The notes under the pieces were generated by a model. The model was not told the DNA's origin and did not search any database. It was given only the letters and a program-made list of their open reading frames with translations. The translations under genes and the position numbers were made by a program. Source: Hofstenia miamia (lineage: Eukaryota; Xenacoelomorpha; Acoela; Hofsteniidae). From it: a DNA stretch of 64,000 bases. Location: the NCBI GenBank assembly GCA_900660155.1, contig CABFPE010000614.1, positions 266,206 through 330,205 of the forward strand. Direction: 5' to 3'. Below, one piece after another: positions 56,700-64,000 of this stretch; the first letter of the stretch is position 1; each line of letters starts with the position of its first letter.

Positions 56700-59600
56700 G
56701 TATAAATTTTGTTACTGTACGTGTTTTTGTTGTAAGATTAAAAGAAATTGTGTTTCTCATTTCTTTTTCACAAGAGCTATATTATTTCGACAGCATGAAA
56801 AAAAATTCCCTATTATTGTGAAGTACTTCTTTCAATGCTAAGCAACTTTTGCTGTTATATATTTTCCGTTTCTTAATGTTTGCAGTCAATATTCTGTACA
56901 CTATTATAATAGCTCATTTTTAATTGAAGAAAATATTAACAAATTTAATTATGTTTCTAAAATCCGTATATATTTATGTGTTTGTAACAAATGCCCGCAA
57001 ATTATGTCTAGCACGCGGAGATGTTTATGTATATAAAAGACATTAGAAAGTTTTGCAAAAAAGCGTAACAATATCCACAATATATATATGTAATCTAGAA
57101 AATATCAAGTAGTGAAAAAAGCTAAAATTTAATTAGTAATGTCGTAACCTCTTGATACAATATCATTTTTCTGATACCATAAATTTTCATAGTACATTCT
57201 CCCTAACTAAATATAATATTTGCGCCTTATCAAATTAGTTAAAAATATTTCTGAGGCGGTAAATGTCGATAACCTACCTGTGTGGCTGCTAGACGGTTGC
57301 ATTTATAGAACCGTATGAATCGATTTTTCAACAATAAATGCTTTGATATATTTTAGCAGTAATTTTGTTATACCATTTCATGTGCGTATTTCAAGTAGGG
57401 ATGATAGAATCCAGAGTATTACTTTCAGCTTCAGTTTGCTTTTTTGCATTGAATCTTTGTACAGTTAAAAATTAAGCTAAAAACTTTTCAAAGAGGATTT
57501 AGGACTATGAATGATAATTTTTGACAATTTTTTGGTGAAAATTTTAGAAATTGAAAAATAATATAATTAAAAAATCTTTGAAATTCATAAAGATCAATTT
57601 TGTAGACAAGAAAAAGATTGAATACCTTAGGAGGTTAGGCTTGCAATGAATCACGATTTTTCTATCCCAAAATTATTTTTTTATTCTCAAATTATCCTAT
57701 CTCACATTATATCTATAAGGGGGTTTGTGTCTCTCTATAGAACAAATATAGTTATTAATGTTTGGCATTTGCTGAGAAAAAGTGAAAAAGAATCTATTTA
57801 TTCCGTTTTTTATTTTGCGCATAGGATGCATTTGGCGGCGTTGTGATTATAAATATTTTACCAATCAGATTTGATCATAACATTGAATATCTTTTCAATG
57901 CTTAGTTTCAATTAAGTTTAGTGTTTTATGGATAAGTAGGATGCATGATGAAAATAAAGGTTAATGGGTTGAGGTGAAGTTTTAGATTGAAATAGCAGAA
58001 TTTTGTGGGTGACGTCTTGGGTTGGGCTGGCGATCAATAGCAAGCTGAGTCAAAAAGTTTTTGAACCACTTTCAACGTTAATGACGAGCTTAAACAACTG
58101 AAAAAATCAAATACATTCCCATCTATGGTTTTAGGCGTGGTCTTTTCTTTATTTTGAAATTTTGGTCATAATTGCATCATAGTTTATGAACAATTGCTTT
58201 CGTTCACATTTTTGTCCAAAAAATCAAAGTTTTCAAAATTCTTAATATTAAATTGCTAGTGCTGTCTATAGGAATGTTACTCCCATGGGAACTCCAAGGG
58301 CAACGTACCACTTGAATAAATGCGATGGGGCAGCATACATTTGTATTTACCGTTGGGGTCGAAACTTCATGCTGCAAAACAAATTTGAGTGTTAAGGCTA
58401 ATAAAGTTATGCATATCTCTTTATAAATGTAGTCCTACGTAATTAGCACGAAACCTAAACTTTCATAAATGTAAAACTATATTTGAACTGTATACCCTAT
58501 TCATATTTAATGGGAATTTCGTGGGATGAGATGACATGAGACAGATGTAAATTCGAATAGGATGTGACAGAAAAATATAACGCACGGACAAACCTGAACA
58601 ATTCATTGTGATGGCAGAAGTTATTGCAACCAAAATCAAATATTTCTTGAATTTTAAATCGTCTGTAGGTGCGCTCATATTCAAATAATTTTATCAAGCA
58701 AAGCATTCAAGCGTGTTCTGTATACAAAATTCACAAATATGTAAGCACACTACATAAAATTTGTGTAGTTATTCCTGAGAATTGCACTACAAACCTGACC
58801 TAATCCCATAAATCATTATACTTAAGTAACTTAGATATACAGTCTTATATTTAAAAGTGCTATTTATTTAAGTTTATGTCAACATAAATATAAAATGCTA
58901 GCTTGATAAATTCATTTTAAATATTTATATTACATCAGTACCTATGCAGTTAATAAATAGATTTATATGGTAACTTTGTTTAGTGTATTCCAGATTATAT
59001 ACATTGCATTGTTTACAAAGTTACACGATCAAATTCAGTGTTATGCGTTTATTGGAAATCTTTCCAGTGTTTAAATGATAGCTGTAGGCCAGAACCATTT
59101 GTTTCAGCTAGGCCAGGGGATTGTCAGCAAAATGTGCGCAAAGGAAAGAAATTATACTGTACAAATGCCAACCATTTGCTTTGGAAGAAAATAGTCATGT
59201 TTACTTAATTCTGTTATTCACGGGAGGCTCAAAGGAACCTCACGCAGTAAGACCTCTTATCAATGTAGCTATCCAAAAAATCAGAGAGCTTCAATGTAGC
59301 TCTGCATAAAGAAATGTATGAAATTTCAGTTTACCTATGATTCCAAATGAAAAAATTGCAAAATATCGTAGAGGCTGCAAAAACTAACTACATGTACAAG
59401 AAGGAGAGCAATGTTCTTTTACAATGCATAATAAATTTACCTAAAAAATATTCAGGCAGAGACGATCCACCTAAATTTAATATTTTCATATATCTCAAAC
59501 TCAGTCATTCAAATTAAATTGGAAATAATCAGTTAAAATTGAATTAAATAAACAACTTTTTTTAGTAATAGCTAAAAATACTACCTGGCTGATCGAATTT

Positions 59601-62600
59601 AGCTATTCAAGGAAAATAAAGATTGAAAGCTTCTCTGCCAATGTTCCATTTTCGGTTACACCTGGTGTATGATCACAAAAACAAATGATCAATTGGCGAA
59701 ATCAATTCCAGCAATTCTAAAACAAACAAGTGTTTAAATCAGAAAATACGTTATGCACTACATTGATGCACACGATGTATGTGTCCGTTAACGCGCTTAT
59801 ACAAATCATAACGAAACAATATAGCAAGCGTTTTTTACGGATGCTAAAAATCGATTTTAGTTAAATCTATGATAGAAACTAATTTGAAAATGAACATATA
59901 CTTTCTTAGTATTTGAATAGATTCGTGGATACATGAAAACATTTTCGTTTACTGATTTACTACATTCAACTTTCAGCAAATCCGATGTGAGCTTGACTTG
60001 AACACAAGAAACTCTGATGAAAAAATATATACTAGAAACATTGAATACGTCAATTGACGTAAAAGTATTTTTCTCTTGTCTTTCTTATATATTGATCAAA
60101 ATAGAAATAGTGTATCGACTATATATGCCATAAAATGATTTTTAAGCGTCATGTTACTATATTAAGAAACTTACAGTGTTAATTTACATACTCAGATCAT
60201 ATATATATATATATATATATATACAGTATATATATGTATTCGATCACATTGTTAATTTACGTACATATTTGTATTTGCAAATTGAACGATTATATTTGAC
60301 TTTTATATTTGATTGAGACAAGGATATGCGAAGTAACTATAAATTATTTATTTATAACTGCAAAGCTACTTATATATGTAGAATTATATTATATATTTTA
60401 GCTTATAATAATACATCAAAATAATGAGTTGACGAGGAATATTTTTTACATAATATAAAACTTCAACCAAAAATATGAAGTCATGAAAGCATAAGTGAAA
60501 CATCCTACGCTAATTCTATTTACTACAAGTATATTTGGTCGAAAACGTCAATTGACATAATCAGGGTTTCTACTGTTAATTAAAATGAAACTGTGGAGTG
60601 AGAACGAATTTTGGTTACAGGGGCAAAAGTTACTTTTAATACCCACCCTATTAATTAACTAAGAAAACTTTTACTGTTAAAATTGTAAAATTTATTGACT
60701 GATGTCATATTGTTGAAACTGTAAACAATTTTTCGGTTATATATTAGTTTCTAAGCAAAAGAAATAGAAATTGTGTCAAATTTTACTGACTAGTGCTGAG
60801 TAATATGATATATTCTTGAATCGAGGAACAAACATCTTAATGGAAATTACCTATTTCTGAAGGTCACTTGTTAGGTCTTAGAAATTATAATTCCATAAAA
60901 AATTGAAGTTCAAAGAAGTTCATTGACTGGTTACAAATATGTTGAAATTCTGTGCATTGCAAACTGGATTGCTACTCAATATTTGAAGCTAATATATATC
61001 TTTAAGTATGTTCTGTAAGCTAATGTGGTTTCTAGTACATCACTAGCTTTGATATAAATTTTGTCTATGTAGTGGGATTCATACAAGATACGAATGCCAA
61101 TTTTTCTCAAGCTGATAAGTGCATTCTCCATACAAAAATTTGCGAATACAATAATTTTTTAAGTTAAATTAGATTTTGCAAAATATTTACATACAATAAA
61201 AATTAAAAAAATACTTAAAATAGATTGAGGAAGCCAATAGTTTCCAAAAAGTTTATTAGTATATATTAATATTACTATTGTATTTCTGAAGTTACATTTG
61301 AGAAAGAACTAGCAAATATTTTGAAACTTGCTAAATTTTCATGCTTTCGTTCCTGTTGCCCTGCCCTCCCCTGCAAATCTATTTGAATAAACTTTCCCAT
61401 AACAAGACTTAATCTTCAAAATAAATTTTCTTCACATCGTCTTAAAGGAAGATACCTTTTTGGCATGCAAACTTAAAGACTAAGTCTGCTGTGAAGTCTC
61501 GAAGGATAGCAATGATAGACTTAAAAAACCAATCCTAATTTCAAGACCAACTTACTTTTTAATCTAACCCTAATTGCAGGATATCCTTTTTTATAGTTTT
61601 AGAACCTCTATCTGACCCCGAAGACCTAGAATTTTGCCGTGTGAACCAATGTTCTGTATAAGATTGCATTTAAAGTACTGCCCAATAATTTATTTACTGA
61701 CTTTTAGTTTAGAGAAATTTTAGCAGCCCCTGCGCTCTAAAAGACATTTTAAATTTAGTTTTGACAGTAACAACGATGTTTGTTTTCCCATATTTTAAAT
61801 TGTGCCCAATTAATGTTGTATCCCTTTGGAATTTCATGGGCAATTGAGTTTGGCGCTACCTAAAGTGATATCTGCGATGTTAGCATATCTACATCTGTTT
61901 TTCATAATATTATCTTATATAATGGTTGTATTCAGAACTGTGTTCTGTTAAACACCTGGGTGAACCTGGCGCCCTGTCATCAAAACACACGCATGAATTG
62001 CACGCAAGCGTGAGAACTTCTTTTCCCGCATAATAAACAACACCCCTGATAAGAGCGACGTAGCTATTTCCTTTATCAACCAGTGTTGAAACGAATCTCT
62101 GGTAAATATTCGATTAGTTAATTTTGACTTTCTCCCAAAATGACAGGTATTTGTTTCCTAGTTTCAATTAAATCTTGCTCTAATATACGTCAGGTTTATT
62201 AGTAACATACGCTCACATCAGGAATATTCTTGGCCCCCATCACACTGCGCGCTACAATGTAACCATATCCATTTATGTTTAATTGTTAAGCTGACTAACT
62301 TTAAAATTTTATACAACTACTTAATTCCAATATTTCTAAAATTAATGCTTTTATGGACTTAAGCCAATTAAGGTCAATGAAATTTGTTCAAATTTAAATC
62401 TAGAAAATTATTTGTAAGGTGAAGTTGAGGGCAATAAAACTGAGCAAGTGACTTCTTGATGCTCATAATCTGTAATTACCCAGTTGCTTTAAGCAATTAT
62501 CGGGAAGGCTAGAACGATATGTATTAAGATGAATATAAAAACAAGAAATTCAAGTTTGTGAAGTGACGAAAAAACAAACTGATGTAAAACCAAACAGAAA

Positions 62601-63480
62601 AAAACTCAAAAAGTGAAAGGCATCAAAACCCACTTTTGAATTTAAACGTTACGAATTTTCCTTAATAGGATGTTGACATTTAATATATTCCTTATCACAT
62701 TGTTATTTAAGTTTGCCATATATATGTCTTAAGAGTATTACGGATACGATTTTGGAAACATAGGTAGAATAAAGTGAGACGGGAATAATTCTAAGAATGA
62801 AAGCGGTAATTGATTTCCTATCACACATTAATAATGCCAAACTGCGAATTCTCAAACTTTCCAAGGGGTGATTTTTTAAGAATTTTCAAGATGGAGGCTG
62901 ATATTACTATAGAAGGAACTGCATAATTAAGAATTGCATCTCAAAAACAAAACAAATTGGATATTGTTAGAAAATAGGTCTTAAAGTTTTTATCACTTTT
63001 AATATCAGCATTTTCAAGTAACTTCACACCCTGAATGATAACATATTTCTATGAAACTGAATGGGAGAAATCAAAAACTGATATTGAAGAATAAATAGAA
63101 CCTCAAAGTTTCAAAATTCTCATATATTTACCTCCCATTATCTTGAGGATTAATATTAAATCCTAAATCAAAAGTTTTGCTGATATAACATTGGCACCTA
63201 CTATAGAGATAATCGTGATTAGATATTTTCAAATTCTCCCCTCATGGATCACTGATTAATCGCTCAGCAGCTCACTGTAATTATTGACAATGCCACTACT
63301 ATGAAATCGCAAAAGTTTATCAATTTTCTTCCCTGTCGCAATTTTCTGTAATACTTTAGTATTACTTCATGCATTAACTTGTGGTATATCCTTTCTATCC
63401 CTTTGCGTCTATCCCATTCTGATATGCATTCTGGTCGTAGTCTTACCACAGCCAGCTTCTAACCTCCACGAATTGTACCT
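56700..63480. other. long AT-rich region, nothing recognised
   Basis: No gene, transposon or RNA that I can support over 6.8 kb. Plus-strand 59121-59309 and minus-strand 63264-63449 hold 61-62 codon protein-like frames (for example GGSKEPHAVRPLINVAIQKI and GIERIYHKLMHEVILKYYRK) without family resemblance. Confidence 0.4.
60199..60223. repeat. (AT)n microsatellite
   Basis: Uninterrupted AT dinucleotides over about 25 bases, followed by a second short TATATA run. Confidence 0.95.
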
Positions 63481-63502
63481 TAGGTTGTTTATCTATTCAT
63501 AT

Positions 63503-63556
63503 GTTATGATATGATGATGATGATTATCATTATTATTGTTGTTACTATTATTATTA
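63503..63556. repeat. microsatellite-like (ATG/ATT)n tract
   Basis: ATGATATGATGATGATGATTATC, then ATT/GTT units, directly before the LINE coding sequence begins. Confidence 0.75.
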
Positions 63557-63557
63557 A

Positions 63558-64000
63558 ACTAGCTAAATCTAATTCCACCGAAATAAATTACGAAAATCAA
63601 AGAAATTTAATTAAGGACTTACGCACTAAAAATTCAGTTTTAAAACAACGTAAATTTTTTGAAAACTTTAATTCTTCTAAACAAAAGTGGAAATTTTTGA
63701 ACTGTTTCATTGGAAAATCGAATGGGCTCAATAGTGACCTTTCAGAAATTTATATTGATAAAAAAAATTTACCGATGAAAAATTGTACTAAATCATTTCA
63801 ATCAGACATTTTAGGAATTAACTAACTTCAATTTTTCCAAAAATCCTCTATCAAAACTTAGGCAATTAAATTCTAAGTCACGTTTCAATTTAGGCGCTCT
63901 AACGTAAGAGAATTAGAAACTATTGTAGAAAATTTAGGCGCTTGTAAATCTTTAGATTCCACTCATTTACCTTACTTTATTAGTGAGAATTTTTTCATAT
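63558..64000 (+). mobile_element. 5'-truncated LINE running off the window
   Basis: The linker region of a CR1/jockey-like LINE, ahead of its reverse transcriptase: KLAKSNSTEINYENQRNLIK, KQRKFFENFNSSKQKWKFLN and NCFIGKSNGLN in one open frame to 63822. After a frame change come SKLRQLNSKSRFNLGALNVR and LDSTHLPYFISENF, the block just before the reverse transcriptase fingers. The endonuclease is missing, so the copy is 5' truncated at the microsatellite. The reverse transcriptase would lie beyond base 64000. Confidence 0.65.

Noticed and set aside
1-64000. CRISPR arrays, bacterial operons, tRNA and rRNA genes
   Set aside because: I scanned for repeat-spacer patterns, B-box-like GGTTCGA and clustered long ORFs and found none that hold. 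The sequence is animal-like nuclear DNA.

Overview
The window reads as AT-rich nuclear DNA of an invertebrate animal. It has no operons, no densely packed genes and no ribosomal or tRNA genes that I can see. It is dominated by decayed transposons of kinds typical of animals: piggyBac, Tc1, MULE, Merlin, Penelope, several non-LTR families and a miniature LTR element. Long AT-rich stretches without coding signal separate them. The exact phylum cannot be fixed from this sequence. Two apparent 44-45 bp introns in one gene would suit a lineage with very short introns.

Layout. 1-5.9 kb: mostly featureless, with one possible inverted-repeat element. 5.95-7.17 kb: MULE-type transposase gene (minus). 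10.1-11.6 kb: 5'-truncated LINE. 13.7-15.4 kb: Penelope-like element (minus). 16.1-17.5 kb: decayed Tc1 element with an assembly duplication inside. 17.6-18.65 kb: remnant of a second reverse transcriptase type. 19.8-20.2 kb: three 111-bp tandem repeats. 23.0-24.5 kb: old piggyBac-like gene. 25.3-28.5 kb: much younger piggyBac with TTAA target sites and an internal 644-bp duplication. 28.6-28.9 kb: two foldback elements. 29.4-29.9 kb: an intact PLAC8-family gene, the best host gene here. 31.6-35.8 kb: remnants of hAT-like, P/THAP9-like and Merlin transposons. 37.7-40.1 kb: an unrecognised coding cluster (minus) beside a gag-like ORF (plus). 41.1-42.1 kb: assembly gap, then the end of a second piggyBac. 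43.0-43.8 and 45.2-46.9 kb: LINE remnants. 46.9-51.06 kb: a site-specific-type LINE with restriction-like endonuclease (minus), carrying a 934-bp miniature LTR element inserted in the end of its ORF. 51.66-52.41 kb: a GC-rich, hairpin-rich island that begins with a sequence resembling an HDV-like self-cleaving ribozyme. 52.4-63.5 kb: little beyond two possible host exons. 63.54-64 kb: start of another LINE that runs off the window.

How parts relate. Most items are independent insertions. The clearest history is the 45-51 kb nest: a CR1/L2-like LINE with a microsatellite-like tail, a second LINE apparently inserted in that tail, and the miniature LTR element inserted in the second LINE. Several single or short N runs are flanked by near-identical blocks, so part of the apparent repetition at 16.5-17.0 and 48-49.3 kb is assembly artefact. 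The least explained signals are the ribozyme-like island (51.66 kb) and the coding cluster at 37.7-39.1 kb.
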